This document shows positions 25,634-34,374 of a stretch of DNA of 64,000 nucleotides, piece by piece. The notes under the pieces are model-generated. The model did no database searches. It worked only from the letters and a program-made list of their open reading frames with translations, and was not told the DNA's origin. Source of the DNA: Brevibacillus brevis (lineage in GTDB: Bacteria; Bacillota; Bacilli; Brevibacillales; Brevibacillaceae); contig NZ_CP041767.1 in assembly GCF_022026395.1 (NCBI RefSeq), positions 4,918,501 through 4,982,500 on the forward strand, in the 5' to 3' direction. Both the position numbers and the translations under genes were made by a program. How positions within the stretch are numbered: position 1 is the stretch's first letter; each line of letters opens with the position of its first letter.

Positions 25634-26263
25634 TTAGGAATCGCGCTTCGGTGCGTTTGGTCCTGTTGGGACTTTATCGCGTTCACGATTGGGTTTCAAT
25701 TGATTGGGACGGCGCTCTCGCGAGTTGGAGTCCTTACCGTTTTTATCGGGGCGATCCTTTTGGAACTTTGGCTTCTCCCCGCGTTCGTTTCTACCTGCCC
25801 CATTGCGATCAGCGCCAGCATTGTTCTGGCGATCCTGTTTATTTTGACGCGGGTGATAGCGTCTGCGTTCTTTTCGTTCTACATAAGGCGAAGAGCCACC
25901 CTCTTCACGAGGAATGTCCTGACGAATATCAATGATGACATCAAAGCCAGCTTCGTCTTGCCCGCTTTGGTCGTCACTGTTGCCGACATTTGCTTTTACC
26001 TTGCGCAAAACGAAGTACGGACAACCAAAATTGCAGAACTCATGCAGGTACTCATCCAAAGCGGCGATCCGCTGCTCGAACGGTACTTTGCGATTAGCGT
26101 CAGTATAAAACCCACGAAGACGAAGCTGACCATAGCCCCAGTCCCCTACAATATAATCGTACTTGTCGAGGATGTCGCTATAGCGCTCCTTGAACGCTTC
26201 AAGGTTCCAGCCGTCTCGATTTACTTCCATGACTTCATAAGTACCGGCTTGCGTGCGAATCAA
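25634..26263 (-). CDS. yutD: YutD, DUF1027 protein with long basic tail
   Basis: The 209-residue protein has the YutD core at residues 1-90: DGWNLEAFKERYSDILDKYD, DYIVGDWGYGQLRLRGFY and CNFGCPYFVLRKVK. It then has a low-complexity tail of about 100 residues rich in Arg, Lys, Asn, Asp and Gln, longer than in Bacillus YutD. The TTG at 26263 lies 7 nt after AAGGAGG and gives an N-terminus matching the family; upstream ATGs lack a ribosome site. Function unknown; the tail suggests nucleic-acid contact (inference). Confidence 0.82.
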   Translation of the reverse strand: MIRTQAGTYEVMEVNRDGWNLEAFKERYSDILDKYDYIVGDWGYGQLRLRGFYTDANRKVPFEQRIAALDEYLHEFCNFGCPYFVLRKVKANVGNSDDQSGQDEAGFDVIIDIRQDIPREEGGSSPYVERKERRRYHPRQNKQDRQNNAGADRNGAGRNERGEKPKFQKDRPDKNGKDSNSRERRPNQLKPNRERDKVPTGPNAPKRDS

Positions 26264-26387
26264 ACTCGCTTCCTCCTTACGCATGTATACTATGTCCATC
26301 TTATCATATTTCGCGTAACATGAGCTAAATTTCCCACGATAACTGACCTGTACCTTTGGACATTCTATCGTGTAGGGGGTGTTACCA

Positions 26388-27344
26388 TTGAAAAAGACAT
26401 GGTTGTATCCTGCAATTGCAGGTATTGTGCTCTTGGCTTCTGGTTGTAACAACAATGCTGCGCCTAATTACACGCATCCGAACAAGACGATGTCGTACCA
26501 GTCTGCTCCGCACGTTCGAAATTTTGATGGAATGCACGTCCGTAACTACGATGGCATGCGCTCGACGAACTTTGACGGGTACCACCATAATCGTAATTAC
26601 ACCACTGGTGCTGGAACCACTAGTTTCGACGGGCTCCACGTCCGCAACTACGACGGCATTCGTGATGGACTTCACGTCCGCAATGGCATGGGACTGACCA
26701 ACAATGCTGGGTATAACTATGGTGCATATCCAAATGGTACTTACCCGCATGTAAACAACTACAATGCCTACACGAGTGGAATGAGACCGTACAATGCCTT
26801 TACGGATCATAAAGCTGGTATGGGTACCACAGGTGTTTACAATGCGCCAACTGGTACACACCATTCTATTTATCAGCAGCATGGTACAAACCGTGGTGGA
26901 GCAGGTGTCATGCAAACTGGAATGCCACGCATGGGCTATGTGCAGACGGATCGTCAGCATGTGAGAACTGCCAGTGTCGCCAACGTCTATGTAGACCGTG
27001 AAGCATTGGCAAAAGCTGTAGGAAATGTCACTGCCAGCTGCCCTGGCGTACAGCGTTCTACCGTCTTGGTAACGGACAAAGAAGTTTTTGTCGGCTTACA
27101 CACACAAGGAGCAGATGCGCACACAGCGAAAAAACAGGCAAGAATGAACGCCGAATCGGTGTCACCACGCTATTACAAAGTGTATGTCACCGATAATCCG
27201 AATGACATCCAAGAAATCGCTCGTGTAGCAAGTCGCTCCAGCAACGTGAGTACAGCGCGTACAGAAGATGCGAAAAGCATTGACACACTCGTCAAGCGTA
27301 TGGGTGGAACATCTCATAACGCAAAGGCAACAACCAGTCGCTAA
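26388..27344 (+). CDS. YhcN/YlaJ-family sporulation lipoprotein with repeats
   Basis: The 318-residue product has a lipoprotein signal peptide with lipobox ASGC at about residues 18-21. Residues about 45-110 contain repeats of the type HVRNYDGM (at least five copies, some as STNFDGY). A Gly/Asn/Tyr-rich segment follows. The C-terminal 120 residues are a YhcN/YlaJ domain (VYVDREALAKAVGNV and VFVGLHTQGADAHTAKKQ). Family members sit in the spore inner membrane. TTG 26388, 6 nt after GGGGGTG, is preferred; GTG 26379 is an alternative. Confidence 0.78.
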   Translation: MKKTWLYPAIAGIVLLASGCNNNAAPNYTHPNKTMSYQSAPHVRNFDGMHVRNYDGMRSTNFDGYHHNRNYTTGAGTTSFDGLHVRNYDGIRDGLHVRNGMGLTNNAGYNYGAYPNGTYPHVNNYNAYTSGMRPYNAFTDHKAGMGTTGVYNAPTGTHHSIYQQHGTNRGGAGVMQTGMPRMGYVQTDRQHVRTASVANVYVDREALAKAVGNVTASCPGVQRSTVLVTDKEVFVGLHTQGADAHTAKKQARMNAESVSPRYYKVYVTDNPNDIQEIARVASRSSNVSTARTEDAKSIDTLVKRMGGTSHNAKATTSR

Positions 27345-27362
27345 AGCCCTTCCCCCGGTAGT

Positions 27363-27407
27363 AAAAAACCCCCTCATTTCCGCTCGAATTGGGCGGCTGA
27401 GGGGGTT
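27363..27407 (-). terminator. Terminator after lipA
   Basis: AACCCCCTCA / TGAGGGGGTT stem followed by TTTT on the minus strand; it may also stop the convergent lipoprotein transcript. Confidence 0.85.
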
Positions 27408-27412
27408 ACTTA

Positions 27413-28315
27413 TTATTGCGCTTTCGGCATGGATTCTTTCGCAATCGTTTCCTTCGCGGCACTCGCCTGCTCGTGAGCGTGATACGAACTACGCACCAAT
27501 GGCCCTGACTCCACGTGGCTAAAACCACGCTTCATTCCTTCATCCTTCAAGCGAGCAAATTCATCTGGGTGGTAAAATTTCTCTACGTTCAAATGCTTCT
27601 TGGTCGGCTGCAAATACTGACCAATCGTCATGATGTTGACATCGACAGCACGCAGGTCATCCATCGTTTCGATGATTTCCTCCATCGTCTCGCCTACCCC
27701 AATCATCAGACTGGACTTCGTCGGAATGCTCGGCTGGAATTCCTTCGCCTTTTTCAACAGTTCCAGCGTCCGATCGTATTTGGCTCTTGCCCGTACGCGA
27801 TCTGACATTCGGCGAACCGCCTCAATGTTGTGGTTTAGTACGTCAGGCTTTGCATCCATGACCACTTTTAGCGCATCCCAGTTCCCCATAAAATCGGGAA
27901 TCAATACTTCTACGGAGGCAAACGGCAGTCGACGACGAATCGCACGGATCGTATCGGCAAAAATCTGTGCGCCTCCATCTGCCAAATCATCACGAGCAAC
28001 GGAAGTCACAACGACATGCTTCAAACGCATTTGTTCGGCTGCTTCTGCTACACGTTCTGGTTCGGCTGTATCCAGCTCCGTAGGTAGTCCAGTTTTTACT
28101 GCACAAAACCGACAGGCACGGGTACATATATCACCCAAAATCATGAAAGTTGCTGTACCGCTTGCCCAGCATTCGTGAATGTTGGGGCATTTTGCTTCTT
28201 CACAAACGGTATGTAGCGTCTTCGTGCGCATGGTTTGCTTAAGCTCTTTAAAGCTGGCTAGTTCTGATCCTGAAACAAGGTTGATCTTGAGCCACTCCGG
28301 CTTGCGTTGCGTCAT
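27413..28315 (-). CDS. lipA: Lipoyl synthase (radical SAM)
   Basis: The 300-residue enzyme has both clusters of LipA. The auxiliary cluster cysteines are in [12 protein letters not shown] (about residues 38-49) and the radical SAM cluster is CTRACRFC (about 64-71). It inserts two sulfurs into octanoyl groups on lipoyl domains of the 2-oxoacid dehydrogenases and the glycine cleavage system. ATG 28315 lies 8 nt after GAGGAG; a GTG at 28324 overlaps that site. A TATAAT promoter overlapped by an inverted repeat lies 50-83 nt upstream. Confidence 0.95.
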   Translation of the reverse strand: MTQRKPEWLKINLVSGSELASFKELKQTMRTKTLHTVCEEAKCPNIHECWASGTATFMILGDICTRACRFCAVKTGLPTELDTAEPERVAEAAEQMRLKHVVVTSVARDDLADGGAQIFADTIRAIRRRLPFASVEVLIPDFMGNWDALKVVMDAKPDVLNHNIEAVRRMSDRVRARAKYDRTLELLKKAKEFQPSIPTKSSLMIGVGETMEEIIETMDDLRAVDVNIMTIGQYLQPTKKHLNVEKFYHPDEFARLKDEGMKRGFSHVESGPLVRSSYHAHEQASAAKETIAKESMPKAQ

Positions 28316-28364
28316 AGGGCTCACTCCTCATGTGACATCATGGTACAAGACAATAACAATCTCC

Positions 28365-28398
28365 ATTATAGAGGTTGGATTTCGGAGGGGCAACCTCT
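28365..28398 (-). promoter_or_regulatory. Sigma-A promoter of lipA with overlapping inverted repeat
   Basis: On the minus strand TTGCCC (28388-28393) and a perfect TATAAT (28365-28370) are 17 nt apart. The 8-bp inverted repeat AGAGGTTG / CAACCTCT (28391-28398 and 28370-28377) covers the -35 and the edge of the -10, as an operator would. Confidence 0.6.
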
Positions 28399-28416
28399 TT
28401 CCTCCCCCGGAAACAA

Positions 28417-30612
28417 TTACCCGATCCGATGCACGGCATGGCGGTTCCCTTTATGAAGCAATGGCCCAAGTATGCGCAGCTCTCGCTCATGACAGGTGAA
28501 AAGAAACACTTGATGTTCTTGTGCCAGCATCGCGATATAGTCAAGCGTTCGATGCAGACGCTCTTCATCATAATGGACAAAATGATCATCGAAAAAGAGC
28601 GGCAATGGCTCCGACTGCTTGGCATGATGCACCAATGCCAAGCGCTGGGCAAGGTATAGCTGATCGGCGGTCCCAGTGGAACATTGAGCCTGTTCGAGCA
28701 CCATTTGGTTGGTCGGATCTAGCAAACGAACGGCAAATCCGTCACGCGGATCGAGTCTGACATCCCGATACGCTCCCCCTGTAATATGCCCGATGATCTC
28801 CGAAGCCTGCTGATTCACAGCGGGTGTGCTATCTCGTTGCCATTCCCCTACTGCCTCCTGCAACATTTCCCGTGCCAGCTGAAGAGCATCTCGCTTATTT
28901 TGCAGCTGACGAAGTGCTGCCTGCGCTTCCTCAAGCTCATCTGTCGCGCGAGCTAATGACAGGCTCTCATGAACCGCCATCTCCCCATGTCCTCTGGCCA
29001 TGTGTTCTCGCAGCTCCTGTAGTCTCTCCTCAATCTCCACTATCTCGATGCGTAATTTTCCTTGCTCGGTCTCAAGCGCGGTTTTTTCCTGATCCAGCAA
29101 GTTCCGAAGTCCCTCACCCCAGATTGCAGACAGATCAGCCTCCCGCTTCGTTTTCTCCATTTCCGATAGAAGATGCTCAGATTGTTGTTTGCTTGTGCTT
29201 TTCAGTAGCTCTTCCCGTCTTTCCAAAAATGTATCCCAATTACTCGCCCCCCATCTCTGAACGAGTATGGCGATTTCAGCATCGATGGAGGCGATCTCTT
29301 CTTGTATCCTTTGACTTTCCTGTACCGCATCATGATCTTCTGTCTGTTTGGCTCCGCCCGTACTTGCGCCTACTCGCAACAAGAAAACCCCAAAGCCGAA
29401 CAGCAACAAAGCGGCAGTCGCAGAAATTCCTCCCAGAATGGGATGTCCACTCACGAAGCCGATTAACCCGAGAACAGACAATATCCCTGCGCCGCCCCAC
29501 ATAAGGGCAGCCCCGCGCTTCCTTTTTGCCTGATTGCCTTGTCGGGTGCTGCGTGATGCTGATCTTCGCGGACTTGAAGAAAGGGCGGATACAGCCAATG
29601 TCGCCAAACGAATATGCAATGCTTCTCGCTGTCTGAGCAATTGTGTTCCTTTTTCATAATCGTGTTGTAAGGGAATGAGCTGGTCATCCCCCTGGTGTAC
29701 AGTTACCGTCTGCATGTTTACCTGAGTGAGAGCTCGTCTTGCCTCTTCATGAATGGCCAACTCGTCCTCTGAACGAGCTGTTTGCTCCCACCACGACCAG
29801 TCTTGTTGACTGACGGGAGCATGGCTTCGTTGCCATCGTTCCTGCAACGCTTTTGCTTGTCCAGTTGAGCGATCCAGACGCTGCTGCAATCGTTCGCGGC
29901 GCAGTTCCAATTGCTGGCATTCTTCTGTGGCTTCCGCTATTTGTAGCGTCAGTTGGCTGATCGTTCGCCAAGCTGCCTTTGCGTTTTCCTTCTCCTGCTC
30001 TTTTTGCGCCACCTTCGTAGCGGCTTTTCCCAAAAGTGTATTTTCGGCCCGTTCTTTTTTGCCGATGAGGGCAATCTCTCGATCCAGCTCCGCCAAAATT
30101 TGTTGGACAGCCGGATTGGCTTCTTCCGCAGTCGTAAAGGTCGGAATCAAATGCTCAGCCGCTTGAAGCGGTTCTCTCCTGATCCACGTCAAATCCGTAA
30201 ATAGACTGCGTGTAAGGCCCGTATGCTTTTCAATAAAATTCCTTTCCTTGCGCCTGTCTTCCAAATAAAGATCAGTCAGCTCCGTCCATTCCGGGTCCAA
30301 AAAGAGGCGCGCCTCCTCTCGTTCCTTCGTCAATTGACGGTGCAGACGATAGGTTCTGCCCGCTAATTTGTATGTAATGATCGTTTCATACGAGCCACTC
30401 TGCCACGGACGGTACTTTTCATATTCGGGCAAGTATCGCGACGATTTGACGTAATCGCGCTTCATCCCATACAAGGCAGCGAATATCCCATGAAGGATGG
30501 TTGATTTTCCTGACTCATTCGGGGCATAAAACAGATTGATGCCTGGAGCAAAACGGAAGGTAGCATCCTGCCATTTTCCGAAGCCCCTTAGCACTAGCTC
30601 CTCCATTTTCAT
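28417..30612 (-). CDS. yhaN: YhaN-like AAA/SMC-type ATPase (partner of YhaO)
   Basis: The 731-residue protein has a Walker A motif PNESGKST at about residues 31-38 next to FAPGINLFYA, as in Rad50/SbcC. A long coiled-coil centre is interrupted by two membrane-spanning helices (around residues 365-415). The C-terminal half-site contains FFDDHFVHYDEERL. The membrane hairpin is typical of YhaN. It should pair with the YhaO nuclease whose gene overlaps its start by 4 nt, forming an SbcCD/Mre11-Rad50-like DNA-end processing complex at the membrane. Substrate and role are inferred. Confidence 0.85.
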   Translation of the reverse strand: MKMEELVLRGFGKWQDATFRFAPGINLFYAPNESGKSTILHGIFAALYGMKRDYVKSSRYLPEYEKYRPWQSGSYETIITYKLAGRTYRLHRQLTKEREEARLFLDPEWTELTDLYLEDRRKERNFIEKHTGLTRSLFTDLTWIRREPLQAAEHLIPTFTTAEEANPAVQQILAELDREIALIGKKERAENTLLGKAATKVAQKEQEKENAKAAWRTISQLTLQIAEATEECQQLELRRERLQQRLDRSTGQAKALQERWQRSHAPVSQQDWSWWEQTARSEDELAIHEEARRALTQVNMQTVTVHQGDDQLIPLQHDYEKGTQLLRQREALHIRLATLAVSALSSSPRRSASRSTRQGNQAKRKRGAALMWGGAGILSVLGLIGFVSGHPILGGISATAALLLFGFGVFLLRVGASTGGAKQTEDHDAVQESQRIQEEIASIDAEIAILVQRWGASNWDTFLERREELLKSTSKQQSEHLLSEMEKTKREADLSAIWGEGLRNLLDQEKTALETEQGKLRIEIVEIEERLQELREHMARGHGEMAVHESLSLARATDELEEAQAALRQLQNKRDALQLAREMLQEAVGEWQRDSTPAVNQQASEIIGHITGGAYRDVRLDPRDGFAVRLLDPTNQMVLEQAQCSTGTADQLYLAQRLALVHHAKQSEPLPLFFDDHFVHYDEERLHRTLDYIAMLAQEHQVFLFTCHERELRILGPLLHKGNRHAVHRIG

Positions 30613-31742
30613 CGAATGGTTCCTCCAATCCGAGCCAAAGCCTCTTGCTTCGCTAACCTGACGATTTCTCGTTCGTCCTCATTTTGCGCACGGGCCTCCG
30701 CCTCTGCCAGCTTGGAAAGCCATCTCCCCCAGACGCCACCATCTGCGATCAGCTTGTCCTCATCTACATCAGGCCAGGTCCGGTCTGTCAGCTGCAGCAC
30801 AAAAAAACGTGAAAATCGCTGTTGAAGGACAGACAAGGGAGGCTGAAAATGGGCTGCGCGTTCCCCTGTCAGCGTGATGTGCATGATAGCGGAATCCTTT
30901 TCCTCTGCGAGTTGCTCCTCCATCCGATCAATGAGCTGCTCAGTCGTTTCGACTCCATTCGCTTTGATTTCCAGCTTTTGAATTTTGCGTGACTGGACAG
31001 GAATCGCCGTGAGCTGCAATCTGCCGTCATGATCCAGTTCTCCATACAAAACATGTCGTTCTCCCGCTTCCTTGCTCGTCAGCCCTTCCGGAGAGCCTGG
31101 ATAAGCGGCAAGCGGTTGTTTTTTGACAGGATGCATGAATTGTTCCGGCTTGTGGATGTGTCCCATCGCAACATAGTCCATGCCCGTCTGTACGAGCTGC
31201 TGCAAGGTGACAGGCGCATACGGATGATGCTCTTCATTTCCTGAATTGGAAAGCACACTGGCATGCAAAACCATCAGATGATGGGCATACCCTCCCAATT
31301 TGCCTGGAAACGTATCGAGTGGCGACTCATACACATGTGGCTGTCCGAAGCCCCAGCCGTAGATCACGCATGACTTTTCGGGAAATTCATACACGCCCCA
31401 CTCGGGTGTAAACCAGTAGACGTTCCCCGGCCATTCCAATGTTTGATAAAACGAATCCGCTCGCCACGGATCGTGATTGCCAGGTGCGATCACGACAGGG
31501 ATTGGTGCGATGCTGGAAAAAAGATCGCGTAAAAACATCGCAGTGGATCGTCTTCCTCCGTGGTATTCCAGCAAATCTCCGGCTATGAGCCAGAAGTCTG
31601 CTTCCTTTTCGCGAACGAGGTCACGGATTCTTTTCATCGTTTGACGAAAATCATCCTGACGCAGTTCGTAACGCTCCCCCAACATTTGAAGCGGCGCATC
31701 CAGATGGACATCCGCTGTATGGATAAATGACAGCACAATCAA
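30609..31742 (-). CDS. yhaO: YhaO-like DNA repair exonuclease (Mre11/SbcD family)
   Basis: The product of about 377 residues is a metallophosphoesterase of the Mre11/SbcD type. Metal motifs are FIHTADVHLD (about residues 7-16), WLIAGDLLEY, VIAPGNHDPWR, LHASV and MGHIHKPEQ. Several starts (GTG 31748, TTG 31742, GTG 31736) sit around one GAGGAG; TTG 31742 at 5 nt is chosen with modest confidence. It is first in a two-gene operon with yhaN. Confidence 0.85.
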   Translation of the reverse strand: MIVLSFIHTADVHLDAPLQMLGERYELRQDDFRQTMKRIRDLVREKEADFWLIAGDLLEYHGGRRSTAMFLRDLFSSIAPIPVVIAPGNHDPWRADSFYQTLEWPGNVYWFTPEWGVYEFPEKSCVIYGWGFGQPHVYESPLDTFPGKLGGYAHHLMVLHASVLSNSGNEEHHPYAPVTLQQLVQTGMDYVAMGHIHKPEQFMHPVKKQPLAAYPGSPEGLTSKEAGERHVLYGELDHDGRLQLTAIPVQSRKIQKLEIKANGVETTEQLIDRMEEQLAEEKDSAIMHITLTGERAAHFQPPLSVLQQRFSRFFVLQLTDRTWPDVDEDKLIADGGVWGRWLSKLAEAEARAQNEDEREIVRLAKQEALARIGGTIR

Positions 31743-31826
31743 TTCCACTCCTCACATAAAACAGACGAACATACTTTCCCTTTATGATACAGAGGAAAAG
31801 GCTGGATGAAAAGCATCTGTCAGAAC

Positions 31827-31858
31827 GAAAAAACTTCCGCCAGCAATGACGGAAGTTT
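31827..31858 (-). terminator. Intrinsic terminator after the DJ-1 gene
   Basis: AAACTTCCG / CGGAAGTTT stem followed by TTTT on the minus strand. Confidence 0.85.
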
Positions 31859-31872
31859 GGAGGACTGGTTGT

Positions 31873-32424
31873 TTACTTGAGCAAATGGAGGAATTCACGC
31901 ATGAAGCCTGGAAGGTCTGGCCATGCATGTCCGGAAACAAGATTGCCATCGACATGGAGCGTTTCCGTTTGGTAGATCGCTCCGCACGCTTCTACGTCGG
32001 GTCTGCAAGCCTGGTAAGCTGTGATTTCACGACCGGCTAAGTGCTCGCGAACGATGGTCAATACTTGGGAGCCGTGGCAGATGGCTGCGACTGGCTTGTT
32101 CGTCTCGAAAAAGTGCGCCACAATCGGCTTCAAATGCTCATTGAGCCTGATATGCTCAGGTGCTCGTCCCCCCGGGATAATCAAGGCGTCAAACGCCTCA
32201 GGGTTAATGTCTGAGAATGCAACATGGGCGGGAAGCTGATAAGCTGGCTTTTCAGTGTACGTCTCACTGTGTGCTTCGAAATCATGGCAAACGGTGTGCA
32301 GGGTTTTCACGCTGGGTGCTGCAATGACCGTTTCATACCCTTCTTCCAAGCAGCGGTAATACGGATAGAAAACCTCCAGTGCCTCTACAGCGTCGCCTGT
32401 TACAATCAACACTTTTTTGCTCAT
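31873..32424 (-). CDS. DJ-1/PfpI family protein
   Basis: The 183-residue protein has the flavodoxin-like DJ-1 fold with the nucleophile elbow PVAAICHGSQ (Cys116) and the acidic partner in LIIPGGRAPEH. The family includes deglycase/chaperone-like proteins, glyoxalase III-type enzymes and intracellular proteases. Which activity applies is not clear. ATG 32424 lies 7 nt after GAGGAGG. It is monocistronic. Confidence 0.85.
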   Translation of the reverse strand: MSKKVLIVTGDAVEALEVFYPYYRCLEEGYETVIAAPSVKTLHTVCHDFEAHSETYTEKPAYQLPAHVAFSDINPEAFDALIIPGGRAPEHIRLNEHLKPIVAHFFETNKPVAAICHGSQVLTIVREHLAGREITAYQACRPDVEACGAIYQTETLHVDGNLVSGHAWPDLPGFMREFLHLLK

Positions 32425-32628
32425 CACACAGCCTCCTCATGACGATTTTTAAGGAATACACTCCTCCTGATTTCAATTCTTTGACGATATGGTGTGCTCC
32501 TGCCTCTTTTTACCGCAAATTTACAAAACTTCTCGATAACAACCAAAAGCTCTTCCAAAAGTATCTTGGATAATCCACTCCAACTGGCAGAAACTACAAC
32601 AAAAGACTAGAAGCTGGAGGGAGACGGC

Positions 32629-33636
32629 ATGCGAGTTTTCCGCCTAATCATTCAGATCAGCTTGTGCGTGGTTGCAGCTATTTCGCCACTAGAATCCGCC
32701 GCCGGAATCGCTCCGTCCGCCAAAGGACAAGACCCGGTTCTTCAAGAACGCTTGCAACTCTTTTTCCGCTTGGAATCGATGTACGGCATCCCGTGGAATT
32801 ATTTGGCAGCCGTTGATCAATACGAGCGAACCATGAAAATACGCAAGAAGAAGCAGGAGCAAGAAAACGTCTCGCGGCTAACAGCCGTGGACATTCCAGG
32901 CGATCGTTGGGCAGGTGCGTTCAACCCCGATGCAGAAGATACGAATCCGGTATCCATTCAATTTTTTCAAGGGGTCGGGATGGATGGCGACGGCGATGGG
33001 CTAGCGGATCGGCACAACGATCTCGATGCACTCACTACTTTCATTCATTACCTATCTCAATACGGCTTCTCCGATGAAGATTGGCAAATTGGTCTCTGGT
33101 CTTACTACCAGCGGGATCGGTCCGTGAAGACGATCAGGCAGTTCGCGCAGGTGTATGCAAAGTACCAGCACCTGGCCCTAGAAGAGCGGCATTTTCCTAT
33201 CCCCACGAGATACGAATACAGCTACCGCAGTACATGGGGAGCGCCACGCGGCTGGGGTGGACGTCGCATCCACGAGGGGACCGATATTTTTGCCAGTCAC
33301 GGCACTCCCGTACTCAGCACAGCATACGGAGTCATTGAGGTACTCGGCTGGAACAGGTATGGCGGATGGAGGATCGGCATGCGTGACATGGGCAATGTGT
33401 ATCATTACTTCGCACATCTGTCCTCGTTTAAAAAGGGTTTGAAGCCGGGTGACATCGTGGAACCGGGTGAAGTGATCGGATATGTCGGCAGTTCTGGTTA
33501 TGGGAAGCCTGGTACTTCAGGAAAATTCCCTCCCCATCTGCACTACGGGATGTACAGAGAAACAGGTGGCGCGGATTGGTCATTTGATCCTTATCCGTAT
33601 TTACGACGCTGGGAGCGACAAAAGAAGCGGCAATGA
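32629..33636 (+). CDS. lytH: LytH-like M23 peptidase (spore peptidoglycan L-Ala-D-Glu endopeptidase)
   Basis: The 335-residue protein has a signal peptide (about residues 1-26) and an N-terminal lysozyme-like segment (MYGIPWNYLAAVDQYERT). The C-terminal M23 metallopeptidase carries zinc ligands in RIHEGTDIF and HLHYGMY. It matches Bacillus LytH (YunA) in length and architecture; LytH trims stem peptides of spore cortex peptidoglycan late in sporulation. A strong GGAGGG precedes the ATG. The terminator stem overlaps its last codons. Close gene order with lipA, yutD and yunB agrees. Confidence 0.88.
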   Translation: MRVFRLIIQISLCVVAAISPLESAAGIAPSAKGQDPVLQERLQLFFRLESMYGIPWNYLAAVDQYERTMKIRKKKQEQENVSRLTAVDIPGDRWAGAFNPDAEDTNPVSIQFFQGVGMDGDGDGLADRHNDLDALTTFIHYLSQYGFSDEDWQIGLWSYYQRDRSVKTIRQFAQVYAKYQHLALEERHFPIPTRYEYSYRSTWGAPRGWGGRRIHEGTDIFASHGTPVLSTAYGVIEVLGWNRYGGWRIGMRDMGNVYHYFAHLSSFKKGLKPGDIVEPGEVIGYVGSSGYGKPGTSGKFPPHLHYGMYRETGGADWSFDPYPYLRRWERQKKRQ

Positions 33637-33651
33637 AGCCGCTTCTTTTTT
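33622..33651 (+). terminator. Terminator overlapping the lytH stop
   Basis: AAGAAGCGGC / GCCGCTTCTT stem, with the lytH stop codon in the loop, followed by TTTT. Confidence 0.85.
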
Positions 33652-33668
33652 ATGGGCAGCTCTTCTCA

Positions 33669-33697
33669 TTGACAGACATCATCCGTAAAAATACAAT
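33669..33697 (+). promoter_or_regulatory. Consensus sigma-A promoter of the TetR-aldehyde dehydrogenase operon
   Basis: TTGACA at 33669-33674 and TACAAT at 33692-33697 are separated by exactly 17 nt. The predicted start is about 33704. Confidence 0.8.
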
Positions 33698-33711
33698 AAA
33701 AACAGAAAAAC

Positions 33712-33725
33712 TGGACAGTCGTCCA
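33712..33725. promoter_or_regulatory. Palindromic operator, probably for the TetR repressor
   Basis: TGGAC-AGTC-GTCCA lies between the promoter and the tetR start, at about +9 to +22. This is where a repressor could block transcription of its own operon. Confidence 0.55.
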
Positions 33726-33741
33726 AAAACGAGGTGAGAAA

Positions 33742-34368
33742 GTGACTACCCCAAAAAAAGCCGAAGCAAAACGGGCATTTTTGATTGAGCAAGCGACTGC
33801 TTGTTTGGCTGAAAAAGGGTATGCTCATGTTTCCTTGCGCGACATTGCCAAGGAATCTGGCGTCTCACTTGGCATTCTGCATTATTACTTTGCAAGCAAA
33901 GAAGAGCTTTTGCTCGCTGTAATCTCTAGCTACAAGGGACGTTTTATGGAGGAGTTGGAACGCGAAGTGCTCGCAGCTCCATCTGGAAAATGGTCAGCAG
34001 CTCTAGCCCGTGTCCTGTGCCGTAGTCTACAAGAGGATCGAAATCTGCATCGGCTCTGGTATGACTTGCAGGTACAGGCCATGTACGTTCCCGCCTTTGG
34101 TGAACAGGTAAAAATCATTCGAACCCGTCTGCATCAGCTCATCTCTCGTATGCTCGTACGGTTGCAGCGCGAAGAACAATCACCGTTGACCATTGACGAA
34201 AACTCCGCAATCTCACTCATCTACTCTGCAATCGACGGATTCCTTTTTCAATTTTTGCTCGATGACTTGCAGAAGCCGGAAGAAGCGATTGCTCATTTTG
34301 AACAGGCCTTTGCCCATTTGATGGATACACTCTTCTCTTCTGAATCTTTATCTCCTGAATCGAGGTGA
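33742..34368 (+). CDS. TetR-family transcriptional regulator
   Basis: The 208-residue protein has a TetR helix-turn-helix at about residues 10-57 (YAHVSLRDIAKESGVSLGILHYYFASKEELL). The ligand-binding helical domain is of the YfiR/BetI-like type. It is translated from GTG 33742 after GAGGTGAG. It lies 6 nt upstream of an aldehyde dehydrogenase gene and behind a consensus promoter with a palindrome, so it probably represses its own operon in response to an aldehyde, fatty acid or related effector (inference). Confidence 0.88.
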   Translation: MTTPKKAEAKRAFLIEQATACLAEKGYAHVSLRDIAKESGVSLGILHYYFASKEELLLAVISSYKGRFMEELEREVLAAPSGKWSAALARVLCRSLQEDRNLHRLWYDLQVQAMYVPAFGEQVKIIRTRLHQLISRMLVRLQREEQSPLTIDENSAISLIYSAIDGFLFQFLLDDLQKPEEAIAHFEQAFAHLMDTLFSSESLSPESR

Positions 34369-34374
34369 ATTAGG

